Shown: piece after piece, positions 36,401-47,600 of the stretch
How the letters are laid out: every line of letters starts with the position of its first letter
How positions within the stretch are numbered: position 1 is the first letter of the stretch
Source: Glandiceps talaboti
Lineage: Eukaryota > Hemichordata > Enteropneusta > Spengelidae
Assembly (NCBI RefSeq): GCF_964340395.1
Contig: NC_135561.1
Location: forward strand, 4,884,001-4,948,000
Reading direction: 5' to 3'
Length of the DNA stretch: 64,000 bases
Position numbers and translations under genes: made by a program
The notes under the pieces: generated by a model
The model's input: only the letters and a program-made list of their open reading frames with translations
Told to the model about the DNA's origin: nothing
The model's database searches: none

Positions 36401-37517
36401 CCAGCATAGGCGAAGGAGAAAAAAAATAATTCTCATGCAGGCAGGTGGGAAAAAAATCAATGCCTCTCCACCAATCTTCCAAGCCCCCCCCCCCCCCCCC
36501 AGGATACCGAATGGTCTACCCGTAACGCAAACGCAACTAGATGGAACCGATTCAGATCTGAATCGCAAAGTTGGGGGGATTTTTCTGCTAAATTACGCCT
36601 TACCTGGCAAAATGTCGGATATTTCCTAACGCCAACACTAATTACGGAGCCTTCAAGACCCAAGAAGTGTTCAGAGGTACCCCAATTCCGTCAAAATCGG
36701 GATGCAGCATTTTGAAACGGGCAGTACGCTGACATCTCGCTCACGTTTTCAACATGGTCTCGTCTATTTGCGATTGCGTTACAGAAATTGTAGCGTTTGA
36801 TTCGGTTAAACGTCGGAACGAAAAAAAGATACATAACAGACGAAAAAGCCCTCAAAATCACATCAAACGCTACACTTATTTCAGCTAATCATTGATCTAC
36901 CCGACAAACAAGGTGTTATCCATCAGTTGATAAATCACAACAAACCAAACGCTACAATTATTGCAGCTAGGATGACTTGGAAGTTTTGATAAAACAAAAC
37001 TATTTCATATCCAGTTACTTCCAATGTCATGTTATCTGTGATGCTAGGTTGTCTGGCTCATGAAAAAAAACGTATCTGACCCCATGGCCAGTAGAGTACT
37101 TATGGTGTTTCAAATTCTCTTGTAAATATTGGCAAATGTGCTCTCCAAGCTCGCTGACCCCAGAGGCTGACCGCATTTACATTCGTCGTGTTACTCATTG
37201 TTACTATTATAGTTGCATTTCGTCTAAAATATGATAAAGGTACAGCTGAAATCAAATCTTTGCTCGATACTGAAACTGCTGACACTCAACACATACTATA
37301 GAATACAACATTGATTGAATACATTGAATACAACTTTCCTTAATGTACTTCAATTATGTCGTTCACTTACCTTTAGCGCCATCAGTTTCTCAATATTTTC
37401 TTTACGTACCACTCTAAGTTTTAACTTGGTGTCTGTTTGAGTATCAGCTCCGATGGACAACAGCCTGTGTATTTCAAAGGACAAAATAAACGCGAACAAG
37501 GGCAGAAGTCGAATCAT
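30162..37517 (-). CDS. Secreted kringle + short-chain-collagen-C4-like protein B, 5 exons, 379 aa
   Basis: In coding order the exons are 37517-37371, 33604-33457, 33098-32826, 31510-31433 and 30655-30162. Phases are again 0,1,1,1 and they sum to 380 codons including TAA. The signal peptide is MIRLLPLFAFILSFEIHRLL. Exon 2 encodes a heptad-like helix (EKLEKVENQLSARRDKMNE) ending in RTKR (75-78), then CEGC. The kringle runs C102-C186 with DYRG, CQNW, CRNPD, KPWC and QYCDVG. The C-terminal C4-like domain has GGGNSFMCMP, CVVCQ, IPARN, YVDGYELTCAVCSK. It is a tandem paralogue of gene A downstream on the same strand, with identical exon order and phases. It is expected to be secreted; its partner and role are unknown. 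Introns contain several microsatellites and mobile elements, including a MITE with a nested insertion in intron 1. Confidence 0.85.
32106..32182. repeat. (GAC)n(AAC)n trinucleotide tract
   Basis: GAC units change to AAC units halfway. The tract is in intron 3 of kringle gene B. Confidence 0.95.
32826..33098 (-). CDS. Kringle exon (exon 3) of gene B, symmetric phase 1-1
   Basis: This 273-bp exon encodes a complete six-cysteine kringle. The donor gtaagc follows TTTGATT, and the downstream phase fits exon 4 at 31510. Confidence 0.9.
33189..33424. repeat. (GT)n and (CAGA)n microsatellites in kringle gene B intron 2
   Basis: A GT tract (to about 33250), a mixed GT/CTGT stretch and a CAGA tract lie between exons 2 and 3. 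Confidence 0.95.
33457..33604 (-). CDS. Exon 2 of kringle gene B: helix, RTKR site and CxxC
   Basis: This 148-bp exon (phase 0 to phase 1) matches exon 2 of gene A in layout. The RTKR followed by GTCEGC is the likely processing point between propeptide and kringle. Confidence 0.82.
34483..36887. mobile_element. Foldback MITE copy 4 interrupted by a nested element
   Basis: The left arm is 34483-34592 and the rest of the element is 36526-36887, with foreign DNA between them. A perfect 9-bp duplication ATCATTGAT flanks the whole at 34474-34482 and 36888-36896, which shows the halves were once one element. It lies in intron 1 of kringle gene B. Confidence 0.92.
34593..36521. mobile_element. Nested transposon-like insertion with G-tract terminal inverted repeats and GTAA duplication
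   Basis: The left end is GGGGTGGACCATTTGATATC followed by CCTG, a run of Gs and CTTGGAAGATT. The right end is the inverse with the same G/C run. GTAA occurs at both junctions (34589-34592 and 36522-36525), whereas uninterrupted copies have a single CTGTAACGC or CTCTAACGC. The interior holds about 2.4 copies of a roughly 240-bp repeat (35552-36080), each with a C-tract. There is no transposase ORF, so it would be non-autonomous. Confidence 0.82.
36932..36969. mobile_element. Solo terminal-repeat fragment of the 9-bp-TSD MITE
   Basis: AACGCTACAATTATTGCAGC and the bases around it match the right terminus of the family, only about 50 bases beyond the end of copy 4. No matching left end lies nearby. 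Confidence 0.65.
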
Positions 37518-37980
37518 TGTGGTGAAAAGTGAAATTTGTGGGCGGTAGTGTTTGGTTTTACGACAAGGGGTGGTTTGAAATGTAACGTGTCCACCACCAC
37601 TACCACGCCGGATTTTGGATCGCAATGTCACACCTGAGTCTGAATAAACGTGTTAACCAATCACATGTCGTCTTGTTATCTGCCAGTGCTACTTTCACGG
37701 TGTGCAGGAACAGGTGTTTGATTTATATGCAAATTCTATTGCATATTAAAGTGATCTTTTGGGGGCAACATTATCTACTTTCTCATGTGCACGGCATGCA
37801 AGTCACACTTTGCAATATCAAATTACTTTTACATGTATTAATAAGTCATGTTTTATATTAATACATTTCAAATTTCCATTTAAGACATTTCCATAATTCC
37901 TAAAATTACTACATTCATGGTAAAAGTACTAATTAGTATTCATGTATGTCGTGGGTTCAATTGATATAAAATAGTAATTC

Positions 37981-38052
37981 GAGTCTCGGTTATCCAGACT
38001 CTCACCGCTGGGGGCGCGAGACGACCAAGACGCGTCTGGGTAACCGAGACTA
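37981..38052. mobile_element. Small inverted-repeat element upstream of kringle gene B
   Basis: GAGTCTCGGTTATCCAGAC faces its inverse GTCTGGGTAACCGAGACT across a GC-rich 35-base loop. It lies about 465 bases upstream of the gene B start codon. It could be a miniature transposon or a stable regulatory hairpin. Confidence 0.6.
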
Positions 38053-41000
38053 TCGTAATTAACGGTCGTGATTTAAAGTCCGAATTTGACAAGATGGTGA
38101 AAACAAGAAGACACAGACTCATTTTGGATGTCGCTATGTAAATAATATTATCTTTATTGTATTTTTAGTTTGTATGTTATGGGTAACATTTTCTGTCAAG
38201 GCTACAATATTAATTCCATTGCATTGTGAAAGCTTTGCCGGACACAAATAACTTATAAACTTGAAAATATCACTACATTTTCGGAAAAACCAGGGCAAAG
38301 CTTTAATTTACCCATGCATTCAAAAAAGGCTCAAAAATAATACTCTGTTCTTTTTTCCGATTACATATATTTTCGCTCAAGCAGAAAATGAAAAATGGTT
38401 CCCAAGACAAATGTAACGGCGATTTAATAACAATGTGAAGAACTTAACTCACTGAAAACCCATTTCTGTGATGCAAAGTCGATTTTCAACATTTCTCAAA
38501 TAGCAAAAGCTTATCACTGTTTGAGAAGTATCAATAGGCCCGTTTCATGACCTTGTCTGACCTCGAATGTTCTATTTTGACATTTTTGTAACTGTATAAA
38601 TCTGAGCAAATATTCGATATTTCTTCAGTAACGTAGTTCACTTTTTGATATGTAGATATTCATTTGTAAAGCTGTTCTTCATTTTGAATGGTAAACAAAA
38701 GCACTGGAGCCCTTTCCCTCTGAGGGCGTGAACACAGCTGTAACTGGTAGTTTTATACCCATGATAATCAAAACACGATATTAAATCTCACACGAAATCA
38801 ACAGGTCAAATGGGGTCATGGAAATGGTCTATTGTTTGTCAATAGGCTGTATTTAACCTTGTACTATACAAATACTGGTCATTTGTCTTATGCAAGGTTC
38901 AAGCGTCAAGTGAAGGGCGATAATAACATGCAACTTTTGACAGCAGAGGATTGATAATTAGCAAGGATATGTCAATTTTAAAGGGATATGGCTCATATCT
39001 GAATATCTTACTGTGGTATTTTGGTTTCATATGAAGTATCACGTGTTATCCTACTTTACTGAAACATATTTAAGCACCACTAGTAACTGTGAAATATGTA
39101 GCATAGCAGTAGGGCAAATTAAAGATTGGTTTAATTTGATGATGTAATTTTAGGGTGTACCCAAAAACTGTCTTGACATCAAAATAGTTTTAAAGTGACT
39201 CAATAACAAGGCTGTACCGAAACTGCATGCAAAATACATAAACCTGTTAATGTTACACATAGACCTTATAATCAGTTCAAGGCACAAGTAAACAAGAGAA
39301 AACAAGACAGTTACATACAAAGTATCCAGTTCAAAGGAAAAAAATCATGCCTCCATATTGCTCCACATCCCTTTAACACATTTATAACAATGAATAGGAA
39401 TAAAACACCACAATATGAAATAAAAGATGACAGAGAGTACCTATAGATATATCTGAAACATCAATCTTTGATTATTCCTTTTGCAGGTTGTTCAACTAAA
39501 CTTTGCAGTTGAATAATGCAAATTCCAGACACTGCCCAGGGTATGATGTACTTCTGCTGATCAGAAGTGAAAACGTGATAACAAAAATCTATCTGAAATA
39601 TCAATCTCGGATTAACCCTTATGTAGGTTGTTCACGTAAACTATGACAAGTGTAATAATGCACACCCATACTTACATTAAAGTTAGTAGGTATTCATTAA
39701 AATTCTACAGGGTTTTCTTTTATCATTTCTTTATTATCACATGAATTGACAGACACTTAATGGTAAAGAACATGACTTAAAGCTGTTGCCATCAGAATGA
39801 TAATCAATCATTCATTTTGAGTTGAACCACAAACTGTTGATTGTCATTTAGTCTACATTGCAACTTGATTACATGTTATCACTCTATGGTAACAGAAAAT
39901 ACTCAATCTTGTTAATCATTTGAAATCATATGTTGAATTAGCCTGTATAGCTATCAATGTCAGCGTCTGGTGTTGTTGCTCTCTTTGAATTAAGAAAATG
40001 ATAATTTCATATTCCATATTGACTTTTAAAATACATAACTAATGATTTACAAGGTGTGTCTGTAGCAAACTGATATGTGAAATATTCAGATGTGTATCAT
40101 CATCTACATCAAGGCATACTCATCAAAAGGAAGGAGGTGTAACCAAAACGTTATTAAATATGGTGGAAACTTCTCACAGCCATAATACTTCCAACTTGGC
40201 CAAAAATACCATGCTTTAAAAGCTTAAGCCTCTTTGGGTTAAAGAAAAAAATACACCATCTACAAACAGACAAAAAATTGGACAAAACAGATTTTGAACT
40301 GTAACTTGGTGCTGCATGTACAAAGTTATTTTTGCACACAAAAATGAAATCAATGCCCATTTGGGAATGAAAAATCACAATCAATCCCTAAAATTTAGCC
40401 TTTTTAGAAAATGCTTACTTGTAAAACCATTTATCGATCTGGCAAGAAATTATCAAACCCAATATCAGGCAACCTTTTTTGAGTCTATAGTAGACCTAAT
40501 ATTTATGAAATGGAGACATCTAATAAATATAATTCTAAGTTGTATACAGTGTTGGGTTCAATCAATGCCCCTTGGCACAGGTCACAACTTACGAAAATCA
40601 CCGGAAAAAGTTTTCTACCAGTTTAATCGTTTTACACAAATTACCTTTTTAAACTAATCATGCACATGCATGTCAATGAACTACCAGCACTCCTTGAAGG
40701 CTGGGGAGCACTTTGACTATACATTTCAAGAGAAATGCCATTATAGGTGCTAAAAATCAAGTGTTCCATCTGGTGTGGGCAGGATAAACTTTGAAAGCCA
40801 AAACATGACTATAAGATGAAGTTTAATTTATGACATATAAAGGACAACTATGTACAGCTTTTCAATTGACTGTGTAAAGAGTCAACGATTCTAAGATACA
40901 TGTCTATGTTTGGTAATCATGATCTCCAGTGCCATGTCATGTACAAATACTGTTAATGGTTTGGGTAGTCAAATGGATGAATACAATCAGTATCTAAGTT

Positions 41001-41423
41001 TGTTTAAAATGACCATTATCACCATGGCAACACAGTCTTGATAGTATTAATAGTTGTAATGTACACCAGGCAAAGAATATAGATTATTAATCCTGCTATG
41101 TACAAGATAGTTATTCTGATTGCAACTATATATATCATACAGTTTTCACAAGCTATCAAGGAAATCGCACAGGATAATACAACCTATTTCACAGATGGAG
41201 CTAAACATGGAGGTGTCATTCAAATTGGGAACATAAACTTTAACCTAATGTCCCTGGCAAAAAACTAACATAGTAAGCACCATCTGGGCCAGGAACATGA
41301 CCTTTAACCTATACCTTAAATACAACTGGAAAAGGCGCCACCTAAGTTTGGAATATGGCACATAGTGGGGGCAGCACACAAACACTTTGAATATCAGTGA
41401 TTAAAAGAGATATTATTCCAAAT

Positions 41424-41429
41424 TTTATT
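41424..41429 (-). terminator. Possible polyadenylation signal for TPD52
   Basis: AATAAA on the minus strand lies about 200 bases after the TAA. Other AATAAA hexamers occur further on, for example near 38151, so a much longer 3' UTR is also possible. Confidence 0.3.
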
Positions 41430-41630
41430 TCAACCCTGTGCACACAAAGTCTATTATTTTGTATCAAATAGTAAGATTGTACCTCTAATATTGTGACCAT
41501 TGAACTGTTCAAAGAATGCTAAGTTACCAAGTAATCTTAAAAGTGTATATTGGCCCTTTGTGCAGTGTTTGTGTTGGACAAGGTTAACATGGTAATGGTC
41601 CAGTCATTTCTCAGGTCATCATCACATCAT

Positions 41631-44600
41631 TTATAGGGGAACCTTTTCTTCTGGTAGTGTCGCAGGTTGAGACCCCGGACTAGCTCTATCAGCTTCATCT
41701 TGTTGTTTCTGTTGTTCTTGCGCTGTGCTGTTCAAGACATCTTCAAAACTAGAGTTTTCATCGGCATTCTGTTTGGGCTGTCCAACAACTGCTTGCTGTA
41801 GTAATAAATACCAATAAAATCAACATTATTTTGGAGAAATACTTTATGGTCTTAAATGGTGTGATATTGTGAAAATGAATGTTCAAGAACTCTGGGTTCA
41901 GAATTTGTGAAAAAAATCCCCAATTTCTGCTAATTCCTCGTCATCATTATCAGGGGTGTACACCCATCATCCCACCAAAGGGCTCCTGACCTAATCAGGA
42001 TGGAAGCATTGAGATTCCACCTGTATCACTCCAACTAATTTCAAGTGTCTCAAGCAAGGCAACCCATTGTGGAGTCATGATGGGTGAATGGCTAGCGTGA
42101 CTGGCTTGGAATCTACAGGTTGCAGGTTCGAGCCCCGTCGCTGCCTGCTGTTTGTTTCTGAGTGGCTAAAGTCCTTGGGCAAGATTTGAACAACGACTGT
42201 GCCTCAGTCAACCCAGCTGTATAACTGGGGACCTGGTAGGATGTAGGTTGCAATGTGAAGGCTTTAATCCTATGCACTTAAATGGCTGTAATGGATTGTA
42301 TGCTCCCCGGGGAGTTGAGGAAGACTAAAGGGCTGTTGTGCTGTTATGATCCGAGCCAGGGGTAATAATTGTAAAGCGCTTTGAGCACGGAGTGGGAAAG
42401 CGCTATATAAGAAACCAACATTAACATTATTAGTACACCCTGACAGTGCTTATGAGATATTTGTCAGAAAAAATTTGGGATTCCCTAAAAAAAAATATCG
42501 AGTGCGAGTACAAATTTCAAGGTGTTAATGCCATCTTTACCGCAAGATTTTCCAAGTTCTAAAATACAGTATTATAAACAACAATGTACTTACTTTCACT
42601 GTAGATGCAAATGATGTTGTCTTTTCTTCAATCGACTTGAAGGCTGTTGAATTCCTGCAGAGGAAATTAGAAGAATGGCACCAATGAAACAAAATACAAT
42701 CTAACTTCCTATATTCACAGCAAGACATGACCAAATCATAACAGGTATACCAACCCTCAACAACAAGGTAACATGATTTCACAGCATACCATGACCATAT
42801 ATATCATTCATATCACATTGAAATACATTCATATCAACACACTCTTTCAATTGCTTTAATTATGAACGCAGTATTGTTCATCTAAGTGTAATCAATCAGT
42901 TAACTGTGTTACCAGTGCAAAGGAAATGACATCTGCCCTCATCTTTGCCATACACACCATCGTTTTGTTGTTGCTATGTGCATGTTCTTGTTGCTAGGTA
43001 AACACGTATGGACTTCTTTGAGATATATCCACTTGCCTAACCACTCCTTTTGTCATCTTTGCAGTTATCACAACCATTTGGCTGTTGTTATGGGCATGGT
43101 CTTGTTGCTAAGCAAACATGTGATCATTTATTTTCTACATGTTTACTTACATGCCTACCCATCCCCTTTTTCATCTTTGCAATATACACACATTATTTAA
43201 TTGTTAATATGGGCATAGCCTTGTTTTTACTGAACCAGTTCAGCTGTGCTTAAAATCCAGGTAAAACTTACTTTAGTTCTCCCATCTTCTTGCTGACCGA
43301 TGATCCAAATGAAGAGAAGGCAGCCCCAGTTTTCTGACTAGCTGAACTTAGTCCTGTCTTTGTCTTGTTATAGCTGTGAAACAAGTACATATATTATAAG
43401 TATTTACAATAACCACTAAATCGTGATTAGCTATGATCAGTTTTAAGTTGTTATAACTTGTAACCTCTGAGTTCTGCCATCTTTGATTCTTTCATTGCTG
43501 CATATCATTGAGTGTACTGGCAGCCACATATCAACAGCCTTACCAAACTTTAGGGCTATTGTTGAGTGCTTGTTCATAGTCATTTCAAACTACACCAAGG
43601 CTGACTGCAATTACGTTTTCAAAGACATCTAATAGCTTAGCCCGGTTACTGACAAGCAATTGTCAGTAATCTCGTCATATCTCAACAGGGCTAATTAATA
43701 AGCACTTGCTAATAACCTTTTCAATGTTTTGTATGGCTATTGACAAGCACTTATGTCAATAATCGATATGTGGATCAGAAAAACATATTTTCAAATTTCA
43801 ATTTTTCATATTTGCAAAACCTTGTCACTAAGAAGTTATGCGATTGGCTGTTGTCTAGATCTGAATTTGTGACTTTTAATTGAACAGTCGTGAAATTGTA
43901 TTAATCAATTCTTTGGTTGTACATAAATGAAAACAGCTATACAGTAAACTCACAGATTCTGAGAAACAGATGAATGGTTTACTTTTTGTTCATCATTACA
44001 TTATCAATTAATCTGTAGACTTGGAGGACTAGTGCTACTATGCTATTTGCTATCCTCATTGAAAATTTGAATTTCACTGTCCTTTTCTTGTATTGTCAAC
44101 GATCACAGCTGTGTTCCACTAGTCTAGAAGCCCCACCCTGCCACGCACATAATGTGTGTAAAACATTAGCATAAATTTGAATAGAATACTATGTACGTAA
44201 TTAGAGTGAGGTCAAAGGGTCACATTTCGATGACAACACCTAACTGTGGATTCATTATGTCATCTAATGGCACAATACCTTGCTATGTGTATTCAACAAA
44301 TCATGCTTTATACAGGAATACCATTCAAAACCTATGGAACACTGCTATGATTGTAGACGAGAAAAGACAGCAAAATTTGAACACAAAATGCCAGTTAGGA
44401 TAGCAAATAGAGTGGTAGTCCTTTGAGTCTACAGGTAGGCTATTTAGCAATATACTCTAGATGGATATCTTTTCACATTAAACATACAATGTTAATATGC
44501 AATCATAATAGAATTGCTAGGACTCAGGAGTAAACAAAGAGTTCTCGGTACAACAAATCACACTACACATACATCATCACAAAATATCAGTAACAGTAAT

Positions 44601-47600
44601 ATGTAGCAAAATTTGAAGAAAAAAATAACAATTTTAAACAAACCTGTCATACAAGAGAAGAAACTATAACATTAACAAAAGTTTGTATGAAATGATTTTA
44701 CTCATATATGATGGTACCGGTAGTACAAGTTTGACTTGTTGTTCTTCTCTCACATGTACACTGTATCATCTTTACAAGGACTATATCAAAGCATAAATTA
44801 ACATCATATACAACCAGAGACAGGCAAGCATTGACAAGTGGAACTTGTTACAAACGGGGAAAATAAATAAATAAATGAATTGGCTAATAATAACACTGCA
44901 CACATGCACTTGACACAGCATGCAGAAACTACAGCGACTTGAATAAAATCTATCATTTGATAAGAACAAGTTGTATGGCCTCTTTACATGATAGTTGACA
45001 TTCGCAAACACATTTCAAGTTCCCCTGGCATTTCATATACACGTAAAAGAGGCCATAAAACTGTTCTTATCAAAACATGAAATGTAGTACAAATCTGTGT
45101 CATTCCAACATGACGTGCCAAGTGTTATTAATCCAATTCATTTATATATTTTCCCTGTTTGTAACAAGTTCCATTTGTAAATGCTTGCCTGTCACTGGTT
45201 GTATTATAGTGTGCTGACATCATAACTTGTCAGTGACCTTATATGGGAATGTGTAGCTGACATCATAACTTGTCAGTGACCTTATATGGGAATGTGTATC
45301 ATCAATGCGAATATGAAATAGATAGTCATGAAGAAAAAGAAGAAAAGGTAGCAAAAGAGAAGACGGACTTACTGTACAATTGGTACTCATCTTATTCATG
45401 CTAGGGAGTTAGGGATAGGGTAAGTTCAAGGAATGGAATAGGGTTGGACCCCCTAACACATACTTAGTTTGTATGTTCGCAGTGTGTAAACACTGTTCTA
45501 TACGGCTGAGGGTGGGTTTTATGATGATATTCTTATATATCAAATACAAAAATCATGCATGTGATGGTAGCAGGCAGCAATTTGCAATCATGAAAGCACT
45601 GCTACATAAAGCAAAGCACAGCAAACAAGTACACAAATAAACAAAAACAATGTTATCTATCTCCCTTAAACAAATAGTCACTTCAAAACTCCAAAAACAA
45701 CACAAAAAGATCATGAACATGACTTCGATGTGTACAGCTATTACTAGACTAAAATGTCCACAGAAAGTAATTTCACCATCAGAAGTCACCAAATCTAACA
45801 TTATATCAAAATAAGAATAATATACATATTTATCTAAGCTAGGTCAAAGGTTAAAGTTCAAAGTTGGCATTTAAATTCATGTTATGAATAACTTAGAATG
45901 TATACAATGTTCTTGAGAAAACAAAACTCAGCATGCTTGCATGTTTATTCCTTCCCCTCCTATTAATGCCACTAAGTGGAGAGATCAATTTTCACAGCAC
46001 CTGTTTAAATAACTTTGGAATTGGGTTAATTGTTTGTTATATACATCTCTACTAGACTAAGGGTGGAATTTTTACTCCCAGAGTACTCCCTACTCATGGG
46101 AAATCGATCAAGCTATCACGCACTAGAATACATTTCACTGAACAACGGCACTACAAGTTTGGATAAATAACACCACTTACGCATCAGAACTAGTCAACTG
46201 ATCATTCCATGTTGTGAATTTCTCATTGGTTTTCAGATACCTGGTGAAGAATATGTAGATATGTCATCAATATTCATAGAGTGATGTCAAAGGTCAGTCA
46301 GTGCGACATGACACATTGAGACACACTCACAGAGATGTGGGGAAATATTGCCAATATTCAGAGTGTGTCAAATGTCAGTCAGTGCGACTTGACACACATG
46401 GAGATACACTCACAGGGAGAAGGGGAAAATATTGCTAATATTCAGAGACTGTGTCAAGATTAGTTAACACGAATTGAGAAACTAAACCATGGGGAAATAA
46501 CTGCCTATATTCAGAAAGCGTGTCAAAGGTCTGTCAGTCTGACTTGCATGTTGGCACACTTAACCATGGGAAATAACTACCAATGTTCAGAAAGCATGTC
46601 AAGAAGTCAGTCAGTGTGACCTCACACACATTGAGACACACTCACAAAGACATAGGGAAATATCGCCAACATTCATAGTGTGTCAAAGGTCAGTCAGTGT
46701 GACATGACAAAGTGAGACACACAGGTATCCTGATGCAAATTTTCAAGTCAGCTTTGTCATATTGTTGCACCAACAAACCTGTGAGATGACTTGCAATACA
46801 CAAACATGAATTTGTTTGGCTTTTATATTTCACAGGTACATTATTGAGTGATGATCATAGCCTTGCTAGTTTTGCAGTCATCATGGAAAGTAAGTGGTTC
46901 TGTCCTACAGGTCTAACTACAATGGACAGATTTTTCCGTGAATAAATTGTAGTATTTGCATGCAGCCCTACTACCCACTTAATAAGTCATGCTCATTTTT
47001 CACAACAACATATCTAAATACTTTGTCCCAGGTCATGAAGAGTGGACTTACTGTACAGCAGATACACATTTTCATGCACTTAGGGGGTTAGGGTTAGAAC
47101 CAGGTTAAAGGTAGGACTGGTTGTACTCCCTAACACAAACTTAATTTTTATGGTCCACAATGCATGGCCACTGTTCTACATTTGTAAAGACTTATACAAA
47201 TCGTACTTGTAAGAATTTCACACATTGACTTTCCTGAGTATAGAACAAAGAGATCTATGGTTTGTTTTCACTTGTTTAAGCAGTAATAACCAAGTATCTG
47301 ACCTAACCATTCTGATACAACTCACTTCATTTCCTTCCTTCATCTATATGACTGTCTTTGTGTGTCACACTTTATCTAAAATCTTTGTTACTGTTGTCTA
47401 CAATGTGTTAACTTTGACAAGAAACACAAACTATTCTACACTTTCTCTATAATATACCAAACCAAACTTTGACTTTTCCAAAATATTACTACCTAATCTG
47501 ACAGTACTGTTCTAGCTACTTTACAAGGTATTCTTCCTACATTAACTCAATCAATTAATCAATCAATCAATCAATCAATCAATCAGTCAAACAACGAATC

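Larger units (their letters stand above)
37518..41630. other. AT-rich spacer between TPD52 and kringle gene B
   Basis: Both neighbours read leftward, so this holds the TPD52 3' UTR and the kringle gene B promoter. Besides the hairpin at 37981 and an imperfect tandem duplication near 39450-39660 (CTGAAATATCAATCT, then AGGTTGTTCA), I see no coding signal. Confidence 0.6.
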
